Assembly: GCA_030378085.1 (NCBI GenBank)
Contig: JAUCGK010000003.1
Span: 1 to 54,080 of the forward strand
Source of the DNA: Candidatus Parabeggiatoa sp. HSG14
GTDB lineage: Bacteria; Pseudomonadota; Gammaproteobacteria; Beggiatoales; Beggiatoaceae
Length of the DNA: 54,080 nucleotides
Reading direction: 5' to 3'
Below, piece by piece: positions 26,744 through 35,682 of the stretch (positions within the stretch are counted from its first letter, which is position 1; each line of letters opens with the position of its first letter). The notes under the pieces are model-generated. The model saw nothing but the letters and a program-made list of their open reading frames with translations, searched no databases and was not told where the DNA came from. The position numbers were made by a program, and so were the translations under genes.

Positions 26744-27047
26744 AATCTTATCTCCTTCAAAGCGAACGTAGGGTGGGTAGAGGTACGCAACGAAGTAACG
26801 GAACGTTCAACCCAGCAATGCCCTCACTATATCAAAAGGTTATTGAGTTCTAAGTCAATTTTAACTTGTTGGTGTCCGACTCAATTTGGGGATTAATCAT
26901 ACACTAAATCATCAAAAAAAATTCCCTTAGTTTAAAAAATTGGTTTTTTTGCGAAATCAAGCACTTGTATTTTTAATGCCCTTGAAATAAAGTCTGGCTG
27001 TCAAATTAGATTTAAATTAAAATTTATAATCAGAATTGAAGGAATGT

Positions 27048-27149
27048 AGTACAACGAATTTTAAAAAAAACAACGAAATTAAGTCTTTAAGTTTAAAATT
27101 CGTTTTTTTCCTAATGGGCGTTCGTTCCGTAACGAAGTTACGTTGTACT
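27048..27149. repeat. GTACAACGAATT inverted-repeat element
   Basis: AGTACAACG and CGTTGTACT close a ~100-bp element with inner AAAACAACGAAATT/AAATTCGTTTTTTTCC arms. The same sequence type makes the long palindrome at 31991-32188. It lies just downstream of the stop of the next gene (27163). Confidence 0.65.
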
Positions 27150-27162
27150 TAGTGACTCAACA

Positions 27163-27765
27163 TCAACCTTTTATTTCCTCTGGTTCACGTTTTAAAAGTG
27201 ATGGATTTCGTTGCACATCTGATTTTGCAACAGCCGCCTTTTTCCAACCAGGTTGACCATACTTTTGAGGTTCTAAGACAAATTTCCGTGTGGGAATACA
27301 ATCAGATACCTCATAAGTTAATTGTACTTGTCCTTTGGAGGCAATCGCCAAATAACAAGCACCCGCTGGCCAATCTGAGGTACAATCCAATTCATAAACC
27401 GAAATCGACTCTTTTGGTTTAAATGCCCACTGCCTCTGAAGTATGACTGATTCATTCTGTTGATTTTTCAAAAACGAATCTGTTTGAGCCGGATCATAAA
27501 GTTCAATACTTATCTCACCCCCAACCACTTCATGGAAAACAATCTTTGAAAATCCAGCAATGTAGGTATTACTATTTGGTTCTTCAAGATTGATATCCGG
27601 TAAGATTAAAGGTTTTTTCCGCTGTTTTGAAGTCAGTAAAGTGATTCCCCAAAAATTCAATTCTACGTGGGTTCCCAATATTGGCATTATATTTATAAAA
27701 GCGGAAGCTTCTGAAAAGTCTATTAAATTAAATTGATTTGTGGTTATATCCAATTGGTTAGTCAT
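27163..27765 (-). CDS. Unknown protein, partner of a mini-methyltransferase
   Basis: 200 residues that I do not recognise. The sequence has many short hydrophobic strands and few helices, and a Lys/Glu-rich tail, so a beta-rich soluble domain is likely. No signal peptide or membrane segment is present. Its start overlaps the stop of the upstream methyltransferase-like gene by ATGA, so the two are translationally coupled and probably work together. It lies at the end of the defence island, next to nuoM. No function is assigned. Confidence 0.75.
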   Translation of the reverse strand: MTNQLDITTNQFNLIDFSEASAFINIMPILGTHVELNFWGITLLTSKQRKKPLILPDINLEEPNSNTYIAGFSKIVFHEVVGGEISIELYDPAQTDSFLKNQQNESVILQRQWAFKPKESISVYELDCTSDWPAGACYLAIASKGQVQLTYEVSDCIPTRKFVLEPQKYGQPGWKKAAVAKSDVQRNPSLLKREPEEIKG

Positions 27766-28175
27766 CTTATTTTCCTATAAATTAGCTGAATCATTGTTTT
27801 GGTACTAAGCGGTTTACCTTTAGTGGTTTTTGGTGTACCCACAATCAGTGATGGTGTTATTGGTGTTTTTTCTACAAATTCCAATTCTAATGCTATCAGC
27901 TCATCACAAGACATATCAAGGATGTCTTTGATAAACTGATTTCTTGGTTGCCCTGTTACAACTAAAATTCCCTTTGGTTTTAGTTTTTCAGCAACCTCTT
28001 TAGAAATAGGGTTATAATCATAAGGATTATGAGAAAATATTTTTTCAAAACATCTTGATTGAAACGGTAACAAATCAGCACTAGCAACGACATTAACGCT
28101 TGGAAGTAATTGTATATCAATATTAATTGCTGAACTGATGGGATTATTTCCTGAACCTAAATTTAGAATATTCAT
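27762..28175 (-). CDS. Small class I SAM-methyltransferase-like protein
   Basis: 137 residues, much shorter than most methyltransferases. It starts straight into the SAM-binding motif LNLGSGNNP (residues 4-12), then NIDI (acidic residue at the end of strand 2), ASADLLPF, and SHNPYDYNPIS, followed by LKPKGILVVTGQP (the usual strand 5 region). The C-terminal third is shortened. It may be a minimal functional domain needing its coupled partner at 27163-27765, or a fragment of a larger enzyme. The substrate cannot be deduced. Confidence 0.75.
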   Translation of the reverse strand: MNILNLGSGNNPISSAINIDIQLLPSVNVVASADLLPFQSRCFEKIFSHNPYDYNPISKEVAEKLKPKGILVVTGQPRNQFIKDILDMSCDELIALELEFVEKTPITPSLIVGTPKTTKGKPLSTKTMIQLIYRKIR

Positions 28176-28261
28176 CGTTGATTGGTAATAATTTCATAGT
28201 AATCAGTAACTTGTATATCAGCCAGCGTAGGATGGGTAGAGCGAGAACGAAATTTGTTACA

Positions 28262-28318
28262 GTGGAGTCCAAAGCTTCAGCTTTGGCAGGGTTTTAAAGC
28301 TTCGCTTTGGACTCCGAG
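28262..28318. repeat. GGAGTCCAAAGC palindrome downstream of nuoM
   Basis: GGAGTCCAAAGCTTCAGCTT pairs with an AAGCTTCGCTTTGGACTCC arm. The element ends four bases before the nuoM stop codon and could form a hairpin at the transcript end. It belongs to the same family as 13015-13071. Confidence 0.7.
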
Positions 28319-28322
28319 TAAA

Positions 28323-29843
28323 TTACATCAGGGGGATTTTAGATTGGATAATGTGTTGCAGTAAGTTTTGGACGGTGGCATCCATTACTTCTAATAGTGG
28401 GGCGGGCCAAACACCAAATAATAAGACGACAATGGCTAGTACGGTAAGAATCAATGTTTCGCGCCCATTGATGTCTTTTAATTTTGCGACACCTTCGTTG
28501 GTAACGGCTCCGTAGATGACTCGTTTAACCATCCATAAGGTGTAAGCGGCTCCCAAAATCATAATGCTGGCGGCAGCAGCGGCTATCCAGAAGTTGGCTT
28601 TGAATGCGGCAAGAATGACTAAAAACTCACCGACAAAGCCAGAGGTTGCTGGTAAACCTGCGTTTGCCATCGCAAAGAGCATGGCGAACATGGCAAAACG
28701 TGGCATGGTATTAGCCACACCGCCGTAATCAGCAATTTGACGACTGTGTAAACGGTCATACAATACGCCAACACAGAGGAATAATGCGCCAGAAATGAAG
28801 CCATGCGATATCATTTGTACGATACCGCCTTCCATCGCCATGACACCGCCATCTATTGATCCCGTATTGTTGTAAATCATAAAGCCTATGAAAAAGCCTA
28901 GTGTGGCAAATCCCATGTGGGCAATAGATGAGTAAGCAATTAACTTTTTCATGTCTTTTTGTGCGAGGGCAACAAAAGAGATATAAACGATGGCAATTAA
29001 AGACAGGGCTATAATGAACCAATCTAATTCTCTGCTGGCATCGGGGGTAATTGGTAAGCTAAAGCGTAAGAAACCATAGCCACCCATTTTCAACATAATA
29101 GCCGCTAAAATCACGGAACCGCCTGTTGGTGCTTCAACGTGGGCATCGGGCAACCAGGTATGTACTGGCCACATCGGCACTTTAACTGCAAACGCTACTA
29201 GGAAAGCTAAGAAAATCCATTTTTGTGACTCTAACGCAAGAGATTGGGTGTGGAGATCAAGAATGGCAAAGCTATTGGCTTGGAAGTATAAATAGAGCAG
29301 TGCGATTAACATCAATACCGAACCAAAGAAGGTATAGAGGAAAAACTTGATGGCTGCATAAACACGCCGAGGGCCTCCCCATATCCCAATGATGAGAAAC
29401 ATCGGTATGAGCATCGCTTCCCAATAGACATAGAATAGAATAGCGTCTAGTGCTGAAAACACACCATTCATCAAACCTTCCATGATGAGAAAGGCTGCCA
29501 TATATTGAGCTGGCTTATCTTGAATAACTTCCCAACCAGCGAGTATCACTAAAATAGTCGTGAAAGTCGTTAATAAAATCAAAGGCATGGAAATACCATC
29601 CACACCTAAATGATAGTTAATACCAAACGCCGGAATCCATGCCAGTTGCTCGGTGAATTGCATATTAGCGGTAGTCGTATCGAAACCAAAAAACAGGGGT
29701 AACGATAGTAAAAAGGTAACTAGCGAGACTATCAAGGCAATGGGGCGGACTGCCGATGCCTGTTTGTCTCCAACGATTAGCACCCAAATACCGCCTAGAA
29801 TAGGTAACCAAATTAATATACTTAGTAAGGGTAAATCAGCCAT
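28323..29843 (-). CDS. nuoM: NADH-quinone oxidoreductase subunit M
   Basis: 506 residues with about 14 hydrophobic segments, the usual size of this antiporter-like membrane subunit of complex I, which helps pump protons across the inner membrane. PVHTWLPDAHVEAPTGGSV and AYSSIAHMGF contain the conserved charged residues of the proton channel. It follows nuoL after a 154-bp gap filled by a GC-rich palindrome. nuoN, normally next, is absent; the defence island begins there instead. A short diverged scrap of the same sequence lies at 17993-18040. Confidence 0.97.
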   Translation of the reverse strand: MADLPLLSILIWLPILGGIWVLIVGDKQASAVRPIALIVSLVTFLLSLPLFFGFDTTTANMQFTEQLAWIPAFGINYHLGVDGISMPLILLTTFTTILVILAGWEVIQDKPAQYMAAFLIMEGLMNGVFSALDAILFYVYWEAMLIPMFLIIGIWGGPRRVYAAIKFFLYTFFGSVLMLIALLYLYFQANSFAILDLHTQSLALESQKWIFLAFLVAFAVKVPMWPVHTWLPDAHVEAPTGGSVILAAIMLKMGGYGFLRFSLPITPDASRELDWFIIALSLIAIVYISFVALAQKDMKKLIAYSSIAHMGFATLGFFIGFMIYNNTGSIDGGVMAMEGGIVQMISHGFISGALFLCVGVLYDRLHSRQIADYGGVANTMPRFAMFAMLFAMANAGLPATSGFVGEFLVILAAFKANFWIAAAAASIMILGAAYTLWMVKRVIYGAVTNEGVAKLKDINGRETLILTVLAIVVLLFGVWPAPLLEVMDATVQNLLQHIIQSKIPLM

Positions 29844-29868
29844 ATTCAGTTAGTCAGTTATTTTTCTC

Positions 29869-29976
29869 GTTCCCACGCGCCGGCGTGGGAATGCGTTGAC
29901 GACGCGCCAGCGTCGCGATTCGTAATATGGGACGCTGGCGCGTCCCGATTGGGTTCCCACGCCGGCGCGTGGGAAC
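29869..29976. repeat. GC-rich palindromic repeat between nuoL and nuoM
   Basis: GTTCCCACGCGCCGGCGTGG at the left and the complementary CCACGCCGGCGCGTGGGAAC at the right, with a second inverted pair (GACGCGCCAGCGTC / GACGCTGGCGCGTC) inside. Its high GC content stands out in this AT-rich region. It probably forms a strong hairpin in the nuo mRNA. Confidence 0.8.
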
Positions 29977-29997
29977 CAGAAAGCTCTATATAATAAA

Positions 29998-31953
29998 TCA
30001 GCGAATATAAACAACCCAGCCAAGTAATACTGCCAAGCCTATAATCATAGTGAAGGCGTAGTGATAGAGAAAGCCTGTCTGGAGATGGCGAACAACACTG
30101 GAAAGCCAACCGACAAACTTGGCTAAACCATTCACGAAACCGTCAATCAGTTTGACATCACCAATTTGCCAGGTTAGTGAACCAATCTTGCGTGCGCCAC
30201 CGGCAAAAAACCAGTCATTAAACCTATCAGCAAAGTATTTTTCAACCAGTATTTTATAAAGTATTCCTGAACGTTCTGCAATCACCGCAGGGAGTTCTGG
30301 ACGTTTTATGTAAAGAAAATAGGCCGTACCTAAACCTGCTAATGCTAACCAGAATGGTAGTTGTATTAATCCATGTCCAATAAAACCAAGTACTCCATGA
30401 TAGCTTTCTGGATTAAGCGGATTGTGTTCAGGCGTAACAAAAATTGAGCCGTCAAAATATTGACCAAAAAGTAATGGGCCAATGGTAAACATACCAATCA
30501 ACACGGAAGGTATGGCCAATGCAATCAACGGCCCTGTGACTACCCAAGGCGTTTCTTTCAAGTGTTCACGAGTATGTTCATCCATGCGTTCTTTACCGTG
30601 GAAAGTTAAGAAGAGCATACGGAATGTGTATAACGCAGTAATAAACACACCGATTAAAACAGCGTAGTAAGCGAAAGCTGTTTGCCAGCCTCCTCTAATT
30701 TCATGGGCATGATGAACGGCTTCGATAATCGCGTCTTTGGAGAAAAAGCCGGAGAAAGGTGGAAAACCACACAGTGCGATTGAACCAATTAACGCTGTTA
30801 TATAAGTAATTGGCATATATTTTCTAAGTCCACCCATTTTCCGCATGTCTTGTTCATGGTGCATGGCAATGATGACAGAACCTGCTCCCAAGAATAAGAG
30901 GGCTTTGAAAAAGGCATGAGTCATTAAGTGGAAAATACCGGCAGCATAGGCAGAAGCTCCTAAGGCAACTGTCATATAACCCAATTGTGAAAGCGTAGAA
31001 TAGGCGACAACGCGCTTAATATCATGTTGTACTAATCCTAAAAGTCCCATAAAGAAAGCAGTAATCGCGCCAATCACTATGACGAAAGTTAATGCAGTGG
31101 TACTTAACTCAAACAAGGGAGACATGCGTGCGACCATGAAGATACCGGCTGTCACCATTGTTGCTGCGTGAATTAAGGCTGAAATGGGTGTGGGGCCTTC
31201 CATTGAATCGGGTAGCCAAACATGCAAGGGGAATTGTGCAGATTTACCCATTGCACCGACAAACAATAAAATACAGATGACCGTCATTGCTGACCATTCA
31301 GTGCCAGAAAAAATACTGATCGTTTCTTGATATTCACCACTTTGTGCCAATCCAAAGACTTCGGCATAATTAAGACTGTTGAAAGTCATTAACACTGCTG
31401 CAATACCGAGTGCAAAACCAAAGTCACCGACGCGATTGACTAAAAATGCTTTGAGGTTAGCATAAATTGCAGAATCTCTGGTATACCAAAAGCCGATAAG
31501 GAGATAAGAGACTAAACCAACGGCTTCCCACCCAAAAAATAATTGTAGGAAGTTGTTGGACATCACCAGCATAAACATGGCGAAGGTGAATAATGAAATA
31601 TAGCTAAAGAAGCGTTGGTAACCGGGATCATCTTTCATGTAACCAATGGTATAAAAATGTACCATCCAAGACACAAAAGAAACAACAACAAGCATTAAGG
31701 CAGTCAGTGAATCAACTAAAAATCCAATTTCAAACCGAATACCACCTGCAATTAGCCAAGTATAAAGGGTTTCATTAAAGGGTGCATTACCTGCGATGAC
31801 AATGTGCCAAAAGACAACGAGGGAAAGCAAAAAAGAAAGCCCCACTGCACCAATTGTCACGGAATGGGCAACTTTCCGACTGACACCAAATAGCCCAGCA
31901 ATGATAGCTCCAATGAGGGGAGCTAATACTATTGCGAGATAAACATTTTGCAT
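29998..31953 (-). CDS. nuoL: NADH-quinone oxidoreductase subunit L
   Basis: 651 residues, the largest membrane subunit and the distal proton pump of complex I. Many hydrophobic segments are present, and typical stretches include PLHVWLPDSMEGPTPISALI, AATMVTAGIF and KRVVAYSTLSQLGYM. The C-terminal extension carries the expected lateral helix and a final membrane anchor. Upstream of it, where nuoK would normally end, there is a long palindrome and a cytochrome c gene, so it is probably expressed from its own promoter or by readthrough. Confidence 0.97.
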   Translation of the reverse strand: MQNVYLAIVLAPLIGAIIAGLFGVSRKVAHSVTIGAVGLSFLLSLVVFWHIVIAGNAPFNETLYTWLIAGGIRFEIGFLVDSLTALMLVVVSFVSWMVHFYTIGYMKDDPGYQRFFSYISLFTFAMFMLVMSNNFLQLFFGWEAVGLVSYLLIGFWYTRDSAIYANLKAFLVNRVGDFGFALGIAAVLMTFNSLNYAEVFGLAQSGEYQETISIFSGTEWSAMTVICILLFVGAMGKSAQFPLHVWLPDSMEGPTPISALIHAATMVTAGIFMVARMSPLFELSTTALTFVIVIGAITAFFMGLLGLVQHDIKRVVAYSTLSQLGYMTVALGASAYAAGIFHLMTHAFFKALLFLGAGSVIIAMHHEQDMRKMGGLRKYMPITYITALIGSIALCGFPPFSGFFSKDAIIEAVHHAHEIRGGWQTAFAYYAVLIGVFITALYTFRMLFLTFHGKERMDEHTREHLKETPWVVTGPLIALAIPSVLIGMFTIGPLLFGQYFDGSIFVTPEHNPLNPESYHGVLGFIGHGLIQLPFWLALAGLGTAYFLYIKRPELPAVIAERSGILYKILVEKYFADRFNDWFFAGGARKIGSLTWQIGDVKLIDGFVNGLAKFVGWLSSVVRHLQTGFLYHYAFTMIIGLAVLLGWVVYIR

Positions 31954-31990
31954 ATTAATTTTATCCTCAAACTAAATAATTTTAACGGAT

Positions 31991-32188
31991 TGAATTGAGT
32001 ACAACTTGAATTGAGTACAACGAATTTTTAAAAAAACAACGAATTTAAAAAAACAACGAATTAAGAGATATTATAGTCACAAAACCTGCCAGGTTTTAAA
32101 AACCTGGCAGGTTTAAAGTCGGAAATTCGTTGTTTTTTTTCAAATTCGTTGTACTCAATCCCAGTACTCAATCCTAGTACTCAATCCT
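31991..32188. repeat. Long composite palindrome between cytochrome c and nuoL
   Basis: Left arm units TTGAATTGAGTACAAC and AACAACGAATT pair with AAATTCGTTG and CGTTGTACTCAATC on the right. The centre is a perfect ACCTGCCAGG/CCTGGCAGGT palindrome. At the edges, TACTCAATCC-type units are repeated in tandem. No gene lies inside. Confidence 0.75.
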
Positions 32189-32190
32189 AA

Positions 32191-33456
32191 TTAAATACGT
32201 TGCTCTGCTCTAGCAATCACTTTTGGCTTTTTTAATTCAGCAGGAATTGATTTGAATTTTTTCTTCAACTTAGGCCACAATAAATCATAATACAGTTGGA
32301 CATTGACTTTTGCGACTTCCTCAGAAGGTATCGTATATTGCCATGTTCGTGTTTCTTTGGGTTTTAAGCGTGTATCTTTTCCCAATTGTTTAGCTTTGGG
32401 CGGTATCGTTGGTTTGCCATTGCCGTCCAGAAGTATGAGTCTTAACACAGAATCAGGGGCTTCTATGAAGGGGTTCTTTTGGAAATTTTGCCAAACACGT
32501 TCACCTTTAACGTTATAAGCAGTGACTTTGAGATACATGTTACGAAATGGCGCACCTGTCGGTAACTTATGAGGTAGTGTGTTGACCAAGGTCACATCAG
32601 CATTGATGATGCCATTTTGTTTTGTTGTTTCAAGTGTAAGTACAACGCCTCGTTCCAACATTGCTTGAACATGTCCTCCTGCCATTGAATGATCTGCATA
32701 GCCATTGTTTACTGGCATGTGGCATTGTTGACAATTGAAATGTTGTGCATCCTTAAATTCATCACCTGTCGCGCATAAAGGCACACCATGAAAATTGTTG
32801 CGCTGATCATGACAACCGAGACAAACTTGAGTTGTGCGTAGCAATGTGGTATTACTTTCTATTGGATAGGGATGATACGATGCAGCAGTGTCGATATCTC
32901 CTGATAGTGGTTTTTGGGTAAATACCTTACCTGATGGCCCTTGTAATACTGAAGCCATTTCATAGGCATCCGTTCCTAAATTCAGTTTGCCGTCTATACG
33001 TTTTGTTCCTTTAAATTGCTTAAATAAATGACAACTGGTACAACTAACCCCCTCATTATAAACGGGAAGCGCATCCAATTTTGTCACTTTATCAAGAGCA
33101 GCACTGGGAGCATGACATTTAAGGCAAACTGGATACTTACCTTTTTTTGTAAGCCCTTCTTTCCGAGGATCACCTATCAATGCCTGATAAAACGCGCCAT
33201 GAATAGGATCAGAAAGTGCGGTGCTTTGGGCATGCATGGAACCTTTCCATTGCCGATAAATCTCTTGATGACAATCTTTACAGTTTCCTGCACTGATATT
33301 GCGATAAGGTTTTGAATCCCAAGCGTATTGTTCCTCTCCAGAAGACATCTGCCCACCTGGGGGTGCGGTTATCTCAGCCCAACAGTGATTGAAGCTAAAT
33401 AATGCCATTAACATGAGTATTTTAAAGAATCTCAAAGGATGGCGTGACAAAATCAT
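32191..33456 (-). CDS. Exported multihaem cytochrome c (five CXXCH motifs)
   Basis: About 421 residues. ATG at 33456 follows a perfect GGAGGATAAAATT; a longer frame from 33471 would start inside that ribosome site. Residues 1-27 form a signal peptide ending HCWA, so it is periplasmic. Five haem-binding motifs are visible: CKDCH, CLKCH, CTSCH, CLGCH and CQQCH, within a cytochrome c-554-like N-terminal half; the C-terminal half is haem-free and beta-rich. The likely role is electron transfer in sulfur or nitrogen metabolism; the redox partner is not evident. It is inserted between nuoK and nuoL in the same direction, so co-expression with complex I is possible. Confidence 0.88.
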   Translation of the reverse strand: MILSRHPLRFFKILMLMALFSFNHCWAEITAPPGGQMSSGEEQYAWDSKPYRNISAGNCKDCHQEIYRQWKGSMHAQSTALSDPIHGAFYQALIGDPRKEGLTKKGKYPVCLKCHAPSAALDKVTKLDALPVYNEGVSCTSCHLFKQFKGTKRIDGKLNLGTDAYEMASVLQGPSGKVFTQKPLSGDIDTAASYHPYPIESNTTLLRTTQVCLGCHDQRNNFHGVPLCATGDEFKDAQHFNCQQCHMPVNNGYADHSMAGGHVQAMLERGVVLTLETTKQNGIINADVTLVNTLPHKLPTGAPFRNMYLKVTAYNVKGERVWQNFQKNPFIEAPDSVLRLILLDGNGKPTIPPKAKQLGKDTRLKPKETRTWQYTIPSEEVAKVNVQLYYDLLWPKLKKKFKSIPAELKKPKVIARAEQRI

Positions 33457-33573
33457 AATTTTATCCTCCATAAAAAAATTTAAAGATATAGCAAATGTAC
33501 TATTGTGAAAATGAAAACATATCTAAACAAATGACTAAAATTTGTGCATTATTGCATTTAACATTCGTATATA

Positions 33574-33885
33574 TCATCCTTTCATCATGTCAATATCAGC
33601 AACATTGATGGTGTTTTTACCCCTGAACAATACTATCAAAATTGCTAAACCAATAGCTGATTCAGCCGCAGCTACTGTGAGAATAAAAAACACAAAAATT
33701 TGCCCTGCAATGTCAGCATTAAAATAGGAAAAAGCGATGAAATTGAGATTGACTGATAACAACATCAACTCAATTGACATGAGTATGATAATGAGGTTTT
33801 TGCGGTTAAGAAAAATACCTGCAACACTTAGGCAAAATAGTACTGCGCCTAAAACAAGAAATTCATATAATTCTGGCATAAGCAT
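33574..33885 (-). CDS. nuoK: NADH-quinone oxidoreductase subunit K
   Basis: 103 residues with three membrane helices, normal for NuoK. The helix-2 segment [19 protein letters not shown] carries the conserved membrane Glu needed for proton pumping, and [17 protein letters not shown] is typical of the last helix. The start codon overlaps the nuoJ stop by one base (TAATG), so translation is coupled. ATG 33879 (MPEL) is a possible alternative start. Confidence 0.96.
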   Translation of the reverse strand: MLMPELYEFLVLGAVLFCLSVAGIFLNRKNLIIILMSIELMLLSVNLNFIAFSYFNADIAGQIFVFFILTVAAAESAIGLAILIVLFRGKNTINVADIDMMKG

Positions 33886-34475
33886 TAATCCTTTGATTCT
33901 GAAGGCATATTGACAAGACGAATACGATCAGAACGTTTTACTCTCACTTGTTCTTCAGGTTTTTGGTATTTCGCACGTGTATGTGGGCGCATCGTCAAAG
34001 CAATGGCAGCAATCATCGCAACCAATAAAATAACAGCAGCAATCTCAAAAGGATAAACGTATTGGGTATATAATACTTCTCCCAATGCAACCGTATTAGG
34101 TTTTTCAGCAACGGTTGCGGCTACCTCAGGGATTTCTTTTTGCCAAGCCCATACGACTAAAACCATTTCAAGTAAAATAAGTACACCAATAGTCGCTGCC
34201 ACTGGTAAATGACTCACAAAACCTTCTCGTAATTTTGAGAAGTTAATATCAAGCATCATCACAACAAATAAGAACAACACCATAACGGCACCGACATAAA
34301 CTAAAATCAGTGCAATAGCAAGAAATTCAGCCTGTAATAATAGCCAAATAGCTGCCGAAGAAAAAAATGCTAAAACGAGAAATAAAGCGGCATGAACAGG
34401 GTTTTTAACGGTAATAACGCGACTTGCAGCAAATATTAAAATAAGTGCAAATAAGTAGAAAGTGAATTTTATCAT
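33885..34475 (-). CDS. nuoJ: NADH-quinone oxidoreductase subunit J
   Basis: 196 residues, five hydrophobic segments and a charged C-terminal tail, as usual for NuoJ. Segments such as [17 protein letters not shown], around the flexible helix that couples quinone chemistry to pumping, are well conserved. It precedes and overlaps nuoK. The 317 bp upstream separate it from the amidase gene, not from nuoI, so the J-K unit probably has its own promoter there. Confidence 0.95.
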   Translation of the reverse strand: MIKFTFYLFALILIFAASRVITVKNPVHAALFLVLAFFSSAAIWLLLQAEFLAIALILVYVGAVMVLFLFVVMMLDINFSKLREGFVSHLPVAATIGVLILLEMVLVVWAWQKEIPEVAATVAEKPNTVALGEVLYTQYVYPFEIAAVILLVAMIAAIALTMRPHTRAKYQKPEEQVRVKRSDRIRLVNMPSESKD

Positions 34476-34792
34476 CTGTTTTATTCCGTTTTTCAGTATT
34501 TAAAAAGATAGCTGAAAACGCCTAATTTCGTTGAAAGGTAGTGCTATAACATGGGATTGAGCTTATTATTAAAATCACAGGATTAACAACGGTTTGAGGT
34601 TTTCAAAAATAGGTACATAATGGACATAATTAGTGTTTGAACACACTTTATCTGTTATTTTGGGAATGAGGAATAAAATTTTATTTCAGACGCAAATTCC
34701 CAAAGTTTAAAGTGCAATTTAGAAAGGGCTATGAAATATACTAAAAAAATGGAGTGTATTAGTATAAGAAAGTTTATCTCAAAATAACATTT
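34476..34792. other. Intergenic region between amidase and nuoJ
   Basis: 317 AT-rich bases without a gene or a repeat shared with the rest of the window that I could see. A promoter for nuoJ-nuoK is expected here because the normal upstream nuo gene is not adjacent, but I cannot point to convincing -35/-10 boxes. Confidence 0.4.
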
Positions 34793-35626
34793 CTATACTC
34801 GCTTGATATGACGACTACCTACCCAGCCTTCCAAATCCATTTCCCCGTTAACGACATCTAATACTTCTACCTCACACCAACGTTCGTATACTCCTACAAC
34901 CTCTAAGCGAGTACCTTTAGGTAGTGGACTCCCTTCCAATTTATCATATCTGGTGCCAGGACCACTGCGTAGATTGAGGCCATCTTCTGGGACAACTTCA
35001 TAAGTAATTTCTTGCTCATCTTCATCTCCACGACCAAACACACGAGCCTTAATTTCCTCCATAGGAAAAGCAGGACCTGGGTCTTGTTTGCGTTTAGGTG
35101 CAATATCCTCATGACCAAGGATATCTTCCAATTGATATTCTGTCACCAACAATTCTGATAGCTCCATAAGTGCATCAAGCTGTTGTTCTGGATATATCTG
35201 CCAACCTTTTGATCGTTTTTGAAGTTTGTGGATAGCTTCTATGCCTTCACTAGAGTCTAGAGTTTTGTTAAACCATGTTTTCCAACCATCAGCAACTTTT
35301 GTCAAAGGCCCTGCATTATCTATTTCAATGCCAATAGAATGGGAGTTTAAACTCTTCAGTTCTTTCCAACGACTTTTACCCGCATGCCAAGTCTTTATAT
35401 TGAAAGGAGCCAGTTGGGTAATTTTGCCATCTCGACCAATAACTATATGAGCAGAAGCTCTTGCCCGTGAACTAGTCAATGTCCTGATTGCACTTGCCGC
35501 GCTGGAGCCAGCGGTGTAATGCATAACTAAATACCTGGGTTTTATTACCCCCCTTTTATTCGGTGTTTCTTGATAAGGATATGGTTCGCCATTATCATGA
35601 TAAAGACGGTGATCAACAATTTTCAT
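34793..35626 (-). CDS. N-acetylmuramoyl-L-alanine amidase (Amidase_2) with SH3b domain
   Basis: 277 residues. Residues ~28-190 are an AmpD/PGRP-like amidase: YLVMHYTAG gives the first Zn ligand His, SAHIVIGRDGKITQLAP follows, and GHEDIAPKRKQDPG holds the second His, the Lys and the Asp. Residues ~205-277 are a bacterial SH3 domain (LNLRSGPGTRYD...WVG). There is no signal peptide, so it is a cytoplasmic muropeptide amidase, a protein exported by another route, or a phage or secretion-system lysin. It lies between nuoI and nuoJ and has no functional link to complex I that I can see. Confidence 0.9.
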   Translation of the reverse strand: MKIVDHRLYHDNGEPYPYQETPNKRGVIKPRYLVMHYTAGSSAASAIRTLTSSRARASAHIVIGRDGKITQLAPFNIKTWHAGKSRWKELKSLNSHSIGIEIDNAGPLTKVADGWKTWFNKTLDSSEGIEAIHKLQKRSKGWQIYPEQQLDALMELSELLVTEYQLEDILGHEDIAPKRKQDPGPAFPMEEIKARVFGRGDEDEQEITYEVVPEDGLNLRSGPGTRYDKLEGSPLPKGTRLEVVGVYERWCEVEVLDVVNGEMDLEGWVGSRHIKRV

Positions 35627-35682
35627 ATTGCATTCCTCTTAATTGATGGTCGTTAATTGTAGAGACAAAAGAAAACATGAGA

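Larger units (their letters stand above)
25762..26945. repeat. Segmental duplication, copy 2 (vapBC-like locus plus flanks)
   Basis: Direct repeat of 16967-17933, with the toxin gene undeleted. Units containing GAGTTCTAAGTCAATTTTAA bound it at about 25800-25925 and 26760-26945, so the locus itself sits between direct repeats of ~150 bp. Those repeats offer substrates for recombination and could explain the duplication. Confidence 0.85.
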
